NCBI GenBank assembly: GCA_025201345.1
Contig: JAIXMG010000018.1
Coordinates: 558,001-622,000 of the forward strand
Direction of reading: 5' to 3'
DNA from: Thamnidium elegans
Taxonomy: Eukaryota; Mucoromycota; Mucoromycetes; Mucorales; Mucoraceae
DNA: 64,000 nt
Every line of letters starts with the position of its first letter. Positions within the stretch are counted from its first letter, which is position 1. The notes under the pieces are model-generated. The model was given only the letters and a program-made list of their open reading frames with translations, was not told the origin of the DNA and did not search any database. The translations under genes were made by a program, and so were the position numbers. Of the stretch, positions 22,382 through 37,396 are shown piece by piece.

Positions 22382-22966
22382 TTATCTCTTAGATCTAGTG
22401 GGAGTCCATTCACCGGGAGAGAAGGTGTCACCTTGGCCAGTAGGTTGTGTAGTTTGGACTTTTTGTTCTCCAGCTAAAAAAAAAAAAAAGGTTACATAAG
22501 TAAACATAGATTTCACAATTTATTTTTGTAGACTTACCTTTATCTATTGCTGATAATCGATTGACCTCTAATTGTTCATCTTCTTGAATCTTTTCTAATT
22601 CCAACTTACGCTATACACCATAAAAAAAAAAGTTAAAAACACACTCGGGTTTATTATTGTTATTTTTACCTTGGCCCATTGTTGATCTAATGCCTTGGCT
22701 CTACTTTGAACCATTTCTCTTCTACGTTCTTCTTGTATGAGATCGTTAATAGTAGGAGCTACAGTTCTAGTGTGTCGTAACCAAGATACCCATTGAACTA
22801 ACAATATTTTAACATTAGTCTTTAACAAGAAAAAAAAAGGAGGGTGGATGTTACTGCAATATACCTGGTAACTTATCTTGCGAGAAAACCGTTAAATCGT
22901 CATTTCCTTTTTTATCATGCATTTGAACCCAACGTTTCATTCTACCACCTTTGAGTCCATGTCAGT

Positions 22967-22997
<31 letters not shown>

Positions 22998-23137
22998 GAG
23001 CTACCTAAAGGATTAGGACAATCCCAATATTGGTTTCCTTTTAAATCGTAACCAATAAGAGCATGTTTCTTCCAAGGAAACCTAGTAATTTTATAATATA
23101 AAGATAGTTTTTGGAATAAAGTTGCGGGTTTTGACAT
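22382..23137 (-). CDS. NDUFAF2: NDUFAF2/mimitin-like complex I assembly factor
   Basis: Small multi-exon gene, ATG at 23135-23137 (MSKPATLFQKLSLYYKIT), stop at 22382-22384, about 160 residues. The order of motifs is that of the B17.2-like family: HALIGYDLKGNQYWDCPNP, RMKRWVQMHDKKGN, then WVSWLRHTRTVAPTINDLI, a charged helix, and the C-terminal TGQGDTFSPGEWTP that corresponds to the conserved TFQPGSW-type end of NDUFAF2. The family is a mitochondrial matrix chaperone for late assembly of NADH:ubiquinone oxidoreductase. An in-frame ATG at 23198-23200 would add 21 residues and could supply a targeting sequence, so the start is not certain. Confidence 0.8.
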
Positions 23138-23395
23138 TGTAAGAATGTAAGAATGAGGGAAGGGGAGGGGTGAATTTACATTTGAAAATAAATAAATCAA
23201 TAGAAATTAAAATCCAGACAAGCTTGATTTTTTCGTAGTTTTTGGTCTTCCTTTTGAATTACAACAATATTTGGAAGAATAGTTACTTTTATATTACTAA
23301 TATGTATAATGGTTTGAAAAAACGGTGCACGTATAATTTTCCAAAAAAAAAAAAAAGCATTTAGGTGAGTACTGCAAAAGCACAGTTTTTATTAT

Positions 23396-25068
23396 TTAGA
23401 TATTCAGGTTATTAACAGCGTTTGAAATAAGCCTAATATCACCATCTTCAAAGCTATGGATGACTCTTCTCTTGCTACTTCTAGATTTAATTTCGTCGAC
23501 TGTAGGTAAGCCAAAGGCACTTTCCATGCCGTTTGATATATTTACAGTTTTTACTAGATCTTCATCTGAAGCAATCAGTAATTTTCCAAGCTTTGAGCAC
23601 AAGTCTCTTAATCCAGGACTTTGGTGATGAATACGTTGAACGTTGACCATAGAGGATTCTATACCAAGGTTGATTAATGCCTGAACGTGTTGATTTTTAC
23701 CAAATGTAGTCCATTTGTTTGTTCTTTGGATTAAACTTATTAAAATCTCGATGGCCTTTTCGCAGTTATCAAGCGGTATAGCGTTATAATTTAATAAACC
23801 GACAAAAGTTTCTGTTAACTTAGGATGATCATTCAACAAGTCCCTTTTTTAAACGAAAAAAAGTTAGATTATATATATACTTGAATTAAATATCTATAAT
23901 ATTTACCGGACAGAAGAGTTGTTTCCTAACGAAACGATATTACTTATAGTCCATATAGCCTCTTTAGTTACTTTCCATTCATCTTGAATATCATATGCGG
24001 GATCGTACAAGGTGGGAATCCATTCAACACCAGTTACACTGTAGGTATGCCCAGGTACAGTAATATGAGAGACGACATAGGTAAGTACTACTTTATTTTC
24101 AACAACATGTTTAATCATATCTGGAGTTCCAGCAGCCAAATTAGATACAACTAAATATGCATCTTTACGAATTACAGCTGGTGCTTGAGGATCTAAAAGT
24201 CGAGTGATACTTTCTAATAATCGCGTACGTAATAAACCCGCTACATTTTCATTTGAGCCACACGAGATATTAACAATTGCTCTAATCACCGGGGTAACAA
24301 TATCAGTGTTACCAACACTACAACCAAAAAAAAAAAAAAAAAAAAAAAAAGTTAACAACGAGAAATATACTTACACACTCACATTATACAGACCGTAAAA
24401 GTTCAATTAGTCTCGTAAAGAGCACATCAGTATAAACAGCATTTTCATGAAATAGCGTTACTTTATGCATATTGTACAAAATGCGAGATAATCCCCAGCT
24501 ACAATTAAAAAACTAGTGTAAATAAAAAAGTCAAAAAAACATATACACACGAGTTACTTACCAAATTTCAATTTCAAATTTTGGATAGTTAAATGTAATA
24601 TACTTTGAAAGAATATTAAACATGGCAATATACTTTTTTTTTTTAAAAAAAAAAGTTAATATAAAAAATTGTTGTTGTTTTCCAGCAATTACACTTACAT
24701 TTGAATAATATTCAGCAACACAGAAACCACCACGAGACATATTAGCTAAAGCCCACAATAAGGCTTCAATATTCGATTGTAAGTCTCTAGTAGTAAACAC
24801 CATTTTCCCAGCATTTCGTAACGACTCGCTTGCTTCATCATATAAGTCGTCGTACATTGTATCAAGTGAGTTAACGATATAATTTGTAAAATTCTTGGTC
24901 ATTAATTGTTCACGGTAAGCAGAAGATTCGCCAGCAATATTACCAAGAGCCCAAGCTGCTTGTGCTACAAGGTCCAAGTCGGATCTTTTATCGCTTACAC
25001 AGTTAAGTAACAGGTCCACAAATCCTGCTTTAATAAGTGCACTCGTTTGTTCACTTGTACCAGCCTAG

Positions 25069-25102
<34 letters not shown>

Positions 25103-25197
25103 AGATAAATTAAACTTGCATTTTGTTGCTGTAAAGAATGCTTCAATAAATAAAACTTACAGCAATATTTGTTGCGATCCAAGCACATTCAAACTAC

Positions 25198-25230
<33 letters not shown>

Positions 25231-25728
25231 AAGGGTAAGTAAAATATAATATATATTTTAAGATATTTATATTTGCTTATAAAACACCTTTATAGAGTTA
25301 TTTGGATCATGCTGCAACAGGTCTTTTAAAAGTGGTAAAACATCTAAATTCAATATATCATCCACGTCATTTACACCACTATTACCTACAAATAATGGTG
25401 TTACTATAGTAATTTTTTAATAAACTTTTTTTTTTTTCTTTTTACTCTGAGTTAGATATCTGCGTAGTTGGCGAACACTTTCTTTTATTTTTTTCTTGTC
25501 ATTTGAATAGAGCAAATTTCTTATGAGGGGCAACTAAAGAAGAAATACATTATTCAAGCAGTCGGTTCTTGAACAATCACAAAACTCCGTTTTATACATA
25601 AAAAAAGGACTTACAGAAGACTTATCAACACGATCATCTTTAGAGCTTGTTTTGTGAATGGAAACATTAGACATTTTGCGACTAATGTCTGCCAAAGCAC
25701 TTTCTGCATCGAATTCATCAATTGTCAT
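23396..25728 (-). CDS. Importin-alpha-like armadillo protein lacking an IBB domain
   Basis: About nine exons, ATG at 25726-25728, stop at 23396-23398. The body is a run of armadillo repeats of karyopherin-alpha type. Examples are FECAWIATNIAAGTSEQTSA, QAAWALGNIAGESSAYRE, EALLWALANMSRGG, VIRAIVNISCGSNENV, YLVVSNLAAGTPDMI and TKEAIWTISNIVSLGNNSS. These contain the W..N pairs that grip nuclear localisation signals. The N-terminus (MTIDEFDAESALADISRKMS) is acidic and short and has no Arg/Lys-rich importin-beta-binding helix. The protein may therefore be a divergent paralogue that is autoinhibition-free or does not use importin beta. The C-terminal 60 residues are not family-like. Confidence 0.78.
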
Positions 25729-25780
25729 TTTTTTTTTTTTTGGTCTGTAGTTTTTTTTTTTTTTTTTTTTTTTTGTTGTT

Positions 25781-25811
<31 letters not shown>

Positions 25812-26255
25812 CTAAATATATATATTATATATAAAAGTGAACAAATACTTTGTAGTTACTTTTTTTTTATTGTTGTTGTTGTTTGTCTGTTATTGAGATC
25901 AAGTTTACACAATTAAAAAAAGAAGATAAAGAGAAAAGAAAGAAAAAAATATAGCAAAAAAAAAAAATAAAAAATATTGCGTATGATATGTAGTCACGTC
26001 CAAATTCCAAAGAGGTTTTTGTTAGACGCGTATCAGTTTGGTATACCGACTTTTTTTTATTGCTGGTTAAGAGTACATAATAAACTGGTTTTTTACTTGG
26101 AGTATTTGATTTTCGTAAGACAAAGATTTATCTCGTACGATCTCGAATCGTTCTGTCAAAAAAAAACAGATGATCGTAATTTAAAAAACTATTTTATCAC
26201 TACGGATTTTTTTTTGCATTATAAAAAAAAATAGGGGAACGCGTTTTATTTCAGT
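25729..26255. other. Spacer with poly-T and TTG microsatellite
   Basis: About 530 bp between importin-alpha-like and CSB genes, both minus strand. It contains a T run at 25751-25774 followed by (TTG)n to about 25812 and a second TTG cluster at 25870-25882. No gene seen. Confidence 0.6.
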
Positions 26256-26833
26256 TTAAACAAAGTCTTTTTTAAGTACCCAGACACCTTTACCGGTTTG
26301 ATCTTTTTGATATTTGGCTATAGCTTGCAACATTTTCCTGAAAATGACAACTTGTTCTTGATTTATATTGATATCTAGGTTATTCATAATGTCCTGAGAA
26401 GTACCGCGTCCGTCATTTTGTGACAAGTAATCTCTTATTTTGTTAATCATACTTTCTTGTGCAGTGCTATCCAAATTGGTTGATATATCTAATAATAAAA
26501 TACCTTTTAGGTAAACTGAAAAAAAAAAGTATATTATATTACCTTCCATTTCTTTTCTGGCCTTCATCTTCGCAAGTAATGTACTAGACGATACTTTAGC
26601 TCTATTGTTGAATCCAGATACTTGACCAGATCCAAATGGTTGAGATCCAATAGTGTCTGTACCCACCTTTTTTTTATTACCAAATTTTGGCGATGAAGGA
26701 TTGAATTGTTGTCTTGGAGCTCCTGCTGTACCAGAGCGGCCTGTCCAAGTAGGTGTACCAATATCAATCAATCTTCTTTGACGTCTTGATTCCTTTAAGG
26801 CGGCAGCAGCTCTTTCGGCAATAATGGTAGCTA

Positions 26834-26866
<33 letters not shown>

Positions 26867-29800
26867 GAATACGTTATTATTCCTTTGTATTTTTATTTGT
26901 ATTACCTTCACGTTCAATAAATACGGTATCATGACTCGTAGACTCCATAATTTGATCATGCTGTAAAGCACTTTGAATACCAGTCATTTCAAACAAACTT
27001 TTGAGTACATGATCCTCACTCTCTTTTTTTCTCTCTTCTTGTTCCAAGGTTTCACCAGCATATTCCTCTAAGCAGTTGACACCTTCAATTAAACTCAATT
27101 GTTTTTCATCATTTGTCCTTCTCTTTTTGGTATTGCTTTTACGGTAATCAATTTCAGTTCCTTTAAATAATTCACCTGTTTCTGTACCTACAGCATCTTC
27201 AGAGGCCAAAGTAAATAAAGACTGTAAATTACTAGCGTCAAAGAATCGTCTTTGTTTGGGGTCTTTTAGAATTTTGTTTGTAAGAAACTGTTTATAGATT
27301 TGTCGGTGATAGATCTTTTCTTCAATGGTCCCGCTTGTCATTAAGCGATATACAGTGACTTCTTTTGTCTGACCTAAACGCCATGCTCTTTCTCTTGCTT
27401 GCATATCTGTTGAAGGGTTCTTTTTTTAAAAAAAAATAGTGTCAGATAAAATCATTACGTCTTTTTTTTTCCTTCTTAAAAGTACTTTACCCAGTCAGGA
27501 TCGTATAGAATAATTCTGTTAGCTCCAGTCAGATTAATACCAAGACCACCAACTTTAGTTGTCAATAAGAATACAAATATTTTACTTGAACTATTAAATT
27601 CATTGACAAGTGACATTCTTTGGCTTACGGGTGTTGAACCATCCATTCTTAAATAATTATAGCCTACTCGTTTCATCATAATCTCTAGAATATCCAACAT
27701 CTGTCTTGTTTGAGAGAACAGCAAGACACGATGCTGCTGCTGTTTCCACATATTTAAAAGCGCTTTCACCACCATCATTTTTCCACTTCTTTCCGGGTTC
27801 CCGTAATCAGGATCGGAATGTGACAGAGTTAAATTGATAATATCAGGATGGTTACATATCTTTCGAACAATATCAATACCAAACAATACTTGACGACGGT
27901 GCTCTAATATAGAATCCATGTCCTTTGAATGGATAAATTGAAGGTATGCTTGTCTCTGTACTTTTGTGAGTTTACAAAACAGGACTTGCTCGTTTTTCTT
28001 TGGTAAGTCGGACGCAACATCTACTTTCATGCGCCGCAGTAAATATGGGTTGATTAAATCTCTCAACATACATGCACATTTGTAAGCAGTTTGAACTTGT
28101 ACATTGGTAGCGTTTGCATACCCTCCAATACCAATAGGCACTGAAAATTGCGTTTGGAACACAGGCAGCGTCTTTTTATATATATTAGTATACACACATA
28201 CACACACACACATATATATATGCTTGCCTATGTAAGTTTACTTACGCCTAATCTACCAGGAAATATAAAATCAAATAACGACCATAATTCTTTTAAATTA
28301 TTTTGAATAGGAGTACCTGATAATATAATACGATGCGGTGTCTAATACGTATATACTTAGTAACGCAACTATCTATATTTATATGGGGTATTTACTTTAA
28401 ACCGTTTAATAGCTAATGTTGTACTTGAATCAGGGTTTCTTATTTTATGACCTTCGTCCAATACAACATATCCCCAACGATGCTTTAATAATATTTCACG
28501 ATAGGTTTGTACACCGCTGTAGGTAGTGATTAAAATACCGCCTTTTTTAACATAGTCAGAGACAAGAGCAGCGGCATTTCTACCAGCCTTGGTAGTTAAA
28601 ATACTCTTGAAGCTTGTCTTTCCTTTTCCTTTTTTGGTTTGTTTACCTCTACGATCTGGTTCATACTCTTCTTCTTCGTCATCACTGAAAGCTTCTTGAT
28701 CATCCATTGTGATATCATCTGTTTCAATACATGTTTTTACACCAGTGCCACTTGAATGTAATATAGCAACTCTTAAAGGTGGCCACCATTTATGAAATTC
28801 TTGTACCCACTGTTTCATGACAGTAGCAGGACAGACAATAATCGAAGGCTGACCGGGACCCAGTATTTTGGAGTAGTATAAACTGGATAAAAAAGCAATG
28901 ACCTGAATGGTTTTACCTAGACCCATTTCATCGCCCAAGATACCGCCTACTTTTTGACAATGTAATTCCCACAACCATTGAACACACGTCTTTTGATAAT
29001 CAAATAAACAATCCCAAAGTTCGCCAGGTACTTTTAATCCGTTATCAAATTCAATATCGTCAAAATTGGGGTGCGATTTAAATATTTCATCCGCTTCATG
29101 TGTAACCTGATTCCGCATGATTTGTCGCTGTTGAATCCAATCAGTTAGTCGCTTTTGATAATTCGATTCTGAGCCATCGTCGTTATAAATTTCGTCCAGT
29201 TTTTTAAGTGAATGCTTCTTTCGTTCGAACAGTTCGTCGTCGTCATCTAATAATATTGTTTCTTCCGTATAATCGTCTTCTTCATCTATATAAGTATCAT
29301 CTTCTTCATCACTTGAACTGATTTTTCTTTTGTTTGTAACTTGGTGGTGAGGAGTATGTAAATTTTGATGAGACATCGTACTATGTCCAGATCCAGGAAA
29401 TACAGTATTGAAAGCAGCACTACTACTGGTGACGGTGGTATCGTATAATTTTGTTTCTGGTAAATTTGAAAATGGTGTCACTTTACCTGTTCTAATCAAA
29501 AACTCTCGTTGTGTCTCATTTTCTTGCCTTGTGTTTTTTTTATCGGCAGGTAACGTTGATTTTAGCCTTTCATCTTTTCGATCTTGCAAACGAGCTAAAA
29601 TATCCTTTTCATCCTGTACTGCATTCCTTAATTTTGTTGCTTGCTGTGTTATTTTTGTTGTTAGTTTCTCCTTGTCTAAAGATTCATTTAGTTTTAATTT
29701 TAAAGTATCGAGTTGCTTTTGCGCAGCTCTAAAAAAAAAAAAATGGTTACTCAGTAACATGTATTACAATACAGCAATAAAAACTTACTGTATTTCTTTT

Positions 29801-30087
29801 CTAGCTTTATCGAGTCTCTTTTGATCTAATTCATCTTCTCTTTCTGATATGACTTTATCCGCCTATACGGGTTTACATTTTGTTAGCGTAGAGAAAAATA
29901 AGTATAATGTATATGTTACTTTTTCCATAAGTGACTTTTCAAGGTCGTTTTGATCTACTAGATCAACACCAAGTTGTTCTAGTTCGTTTGAGATTTCTCC
30001 ATCCAAATCAGGTTCGGCGAAAGAATGTTGTTCTGATAATGGAGAAGAATGTTGGTTTGATAGCGGAGAAGAATGGTTACTGCTCAT
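26256..30087 (-). CDS. rhp26: CSB/ERCC6/Rad26 family SNF2 DNA-dependent ATPase
   Basis: Large multi-exon gene, ATG at 30085-30087, stop at 26256-26258. After an acidic coiled-coil N-terminus come the SNF2 helicase motifs: [20 protein letters not shown] (Walker A), [27 protein letters not shown] (DEGH box), [66 protein letters not shown] and [19 protein letters not shown]. The C-terminus ([28 protein letters not shown]) resembles the ubiquitin-binding/winged-helix end of CSB. The family removes or remodels stalled RNA polymerase II in transcription-coupled repair. The motif spacing, acidic insert and C-terminus fit CSB better than other SNF2 groups. No lesion seen. Confidence 0.9.
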
Positions 30088-30389
30088 GGCGCTTTTAAAT
30101 AAAAAGTGGTTATAAAAAAGAAGAAGCTGCGGGTCTTTGTACGCATTTTTTTTTTTTTTAAAAAAGCATTTTTTTTTTTTTGTGACTTTGAGTTTTGAGA
30201 CATGAATTAATGATAATTAATTTGTAGATCATCAACCGAAAGTAAAAAAAAAAAAAAAAAAAAAACGCGAGAGTAATGTTCTAATACAAAAAGAATCAAG
30301 ATTTTCCTATTCTTTTTCCTTTTTTTTATTTTTTTTATTTACTTATAAGGGGAGGAGAAAAAAAAACTAAATACAATGAGAGAGAGAAT

Positions 30390-32466
<2,077 letters not shown>

Positions 32467-33506
32467 ATGATTAGAAATTCAGAAAGAAATCGAATTAAAC
32501 AGAGTGAAAACGATGAACAAGGGAATGCCGTTTCAAGCAACAAAGGAGCCAAACAATTTGGTCTTAACAAGTCTTTTATGGGAAACGAATTAAAAGTAAA
32601 GGCCAATAATAAATCTGAAGATCTCTTTACAGGCAGTAAGCAGTATTAGACTTTCTTTTAAATAGAAGCAAAACAGAAAAAGAAATTAATTGATTTGATT
32701 AGATTCACAAAAAAAGATGGTTCCTCTTAAAAGAACTGAATCAGCTGTTGGTAAATATTTTGTAATTACATAAGATAGAGAAGAATGTTGACCTTTTGTT
32801 AGGCTTGAAACATTATTCCGAGTCAAAAAGACAAACAATTGAAAAGACCTTTCGTCGTACTGAACAAGGTAATAAATACAGATATACACACATACAATAG
32901 ATTTACTTACAGGAGATAATAGAAAGTGATTGGACACCAGAAGGTTTTGATATTGATCTAAGTGAATTCGATAGTCATGTTTACGATAAAAAAGAAATCA
33001 TGGAAGAAGAATTACCTATTCCACAAAGAGCATTTACTACAGCTGAAAATGAGGATGATACTGCTGTTGAATATGGTCCACCTAAAGAAATCGGTAAAAG
33101 AAAACACTTTTTTTTTATTATTATTACTGCGCAGTAGTAAAATACTAATGCAAAATAATAGAATTACCCTATGAACCTGAATCAAGTTGTATAGTAAACG
33201 TATCAAACTTTACTGATTATGCAGATGAATCAGCATACGAAATTGTTAGATTGCTTGGTAAAGATTTAGCTGAGTTTAGCTCTCTTCAAGATGAGGATGT
33301 ATTGGACGCACTTACTATTCAACTCTATCAAGATGACGATGGTAAGTTTCTTTTATGATTATTACTACAATTGTACTTATTTGTTTGTTATAGAATTTGA
33401 ATTTGATAGTGACCTCAGTGAATTGGATACACTTTATCAGACTGATTTAGAAGTACCATTTAGTAATCATTTGCTTGACGTTGATTATTTCTTGCAATGC
33501 AATTAA
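32467..33506 (+). CDS. Small acidic spliced protein, possibly securin-like
   Basis: Exons in phase: 32467-32635, 32703-32749, about 32804-32869, about 32922-33093, about 33162-33341, and 33393-33506; about 245 residues. The N-terminal half is basic and Asn/Lys-rich (KQFGLNKSFMGNELKVKANN; MVPLKRTESAV). The C-terminal half is acidic with SDWTPEGFDIDLSEFDSH, then EYGPPKEI joined across an intron to ELPYEPES. An EY-x-PPK..LPYEP segment is the type of motif by which fungal securins (Cut2/Pds1) occupy the separase active-site cleft, and basic N-terminus plus acidic C-terminus is the securin layout. I see no clear KEN or RxxL degradation box. The gene model is good; the function is a guess. Confidence 0.5.
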
Positions 33507-34025
33507 AATTCAACCCCTATTGTTATTATGCTAGGTTTTAGTAATCTATGCCGCGAATAAATAAAATAAACACACGGTTTATTATATAATTGATTCGTCT
33601 ACTTTTTTATTTGAATGAAATGGTTTGATAGTTTCTTTAAGAAAAACGAGTTGCTCCCGCTGCTAATTTAAGGATTGCACTTATTAGTTTAACAATTTGT
33701 TCGCGTACAGTAGATACAGATCATTGAGATTACAATTTTAAATACGAGAAAAGACAATGATAGGATATTGTTTAAAGTGTTTATCTTTGTTTCCTGATGC
33801 AAAAAAAAATAATATCACTAGTACTCACAGGAATAGGTGCATTATCCTTGGTAAACTCTAGACTCGTACTTTTAAAAGATTCTGTCACTTAAAAAATATA
33901 TTTTATTCGATCCAATCATTTCACTCCAAAAAAAAAAAAAAATCCCCCTCCCAATACAAAAAAACAAAAAAAAATACCATTTATGTGTATTTTCTTTTAC
34001 CTTCTACATAGAAAAATAAATAAAT
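33507..34025. other. Spacer upstream of SRP54
   Basis: About 520 bp of AT-rich sequence holding the 3' UTR of the preceding gene and the SRP54 promoter. It has an A run at 33928-33941. No other feature supportable. Confidence 0.5.
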
Positions 34026-35902
<1,877 letters not shown>

Positions 35903-37396
35903 AAAAAAAAAAAATACCATCTTTTTTCTTAATATATTTTTGTATAAACATCCTTTTTTTATGAAAAAAAAAAAAATCTTTCTATTTAAAATATTGAAAT
36001 ATAAATATCCAGTCGATAGTATTACGTATATATTTTAGCTATAATCGCAAACCAGATTTTGCGAAATAAGAGAGTGTGCTAATCATTACATGAATATCTT
36101 CAGAACAGCAGGGGACAAATAGGGTTAGATGAGCCTTAGTACTATATATCTTGATGTAGCGAATGCAGATGTAAAACACATAAACTATGCATTTAAGAAT
36201 GTAGCAAGTAAGAAACAAAAAGGCGGTAAGAAAAACTCTAATGAAACAAAAAAAGGTAAGGTTGCCAGTAGAAATATACGTTTGGCTTCTGAAGCTGTGT
36301 GCAATCCAAATCATAGTAGTACAAAATATTGACTGTGTCTAGACCACAAATAAACATTAAATGAGTTTTTGAATTGTAAAATTTGAAAGGAAAATAGAAA
36401 GATTCTCCAGAAAACTATACTTGAAATCAGTAATTAGAGACCAAATTCTGTGATAAAATAGTTTTCCTGAGTGATTTTATAAGGAACATTCTCTTCGATA
36501 CTCAGATCTTCGTAAATTCGTACGTTTGCAATAGTTACGAATCAGGGGATTTAAAAGCTATTATCCAACAGAACTTCTAGTACGCTATTTGTCAGACGAT
36601 TATGGGCGTGTAAAAGTAACCAGCAAAAAATCCATATCCAACTCTATTGATGATTTCAAACAAAAGCATCCAAGTATTGTATATCAGCCGTAACAAGGTG
36701 CTTCCACATAAGGTTACAGTAATCCCCTTTTCGCAGCATGCATTACCGTTGCAATCTCCTATCTTAATCATATTGTAGAGAGTTTTTTTTATAAACGATT
36801 GATTTGCTGCCTGTAAATTAGTTTATGAGGTAAGCTTAACCCTATTTGTTTCAATTTTAATGATGAATTATTCTTTAATAAGTAAATATAACAATATAAG
36901 TACAGGATTTGTCTATCTAAATGTATCATCTACAAATTAAGCAGAAGATATTGATGTAAATACATTTTTAAGTAACTAACACAAGTAATATGTAGTGGTC
37001 CAAAGAAAAGTAAATTAAGTTACGGATAGAGTGATCAACGCTTCCTTAAATATGCTTAGTGTATATCTCGTTCGGTGTGGAGTAACAATGGAAGATCCAA
37101 TGTTTTCAGACAGCGCAGTAAGAACACTGTTTCTTCCCTTTTTAGAAGTTTTAGATATTTACATGATAAAGTGTTTGAGAAAAGAAAGCATTGTTTTAAA
37201 AAAATACTTTAAAATCTAACTTGTATTAAATGAAAAAAATGTTTGTAGCAGCATTTTTTTTTTATCACTGGATAAACAATTATCCTAGCAAAAAAAAATC
37301 TATTTAAAATATTTTTTTTCTCTTTTTTTCCTTCTTCTTTACTTTTTATATATAGATTCGAGTATTTAATCTACTCGTTAATAAGATTATCAACGT
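35903..37396. other. Gene-poor region with probable relic ORFs
   Basis: About 1.5 kb. A 67-codon plus ORF (36129-36332, with a Lys-rich KKQKGGKKNSNETKKGK segment) and a 62-codon ORF (37031-37219, MEDPMFSDSAVRTLFLPFLE) look more protein-like than the AT background but have no family and no splice partners. They could be decayed transposon genes. The rest is AT-rich. Confidence 0.35.

Noticed and set aside
29408..29824. Plus-strand ORF of 138 codons
   Set aside because: Antisense to the CSB exon with well-defined SNF2 coding sequence.
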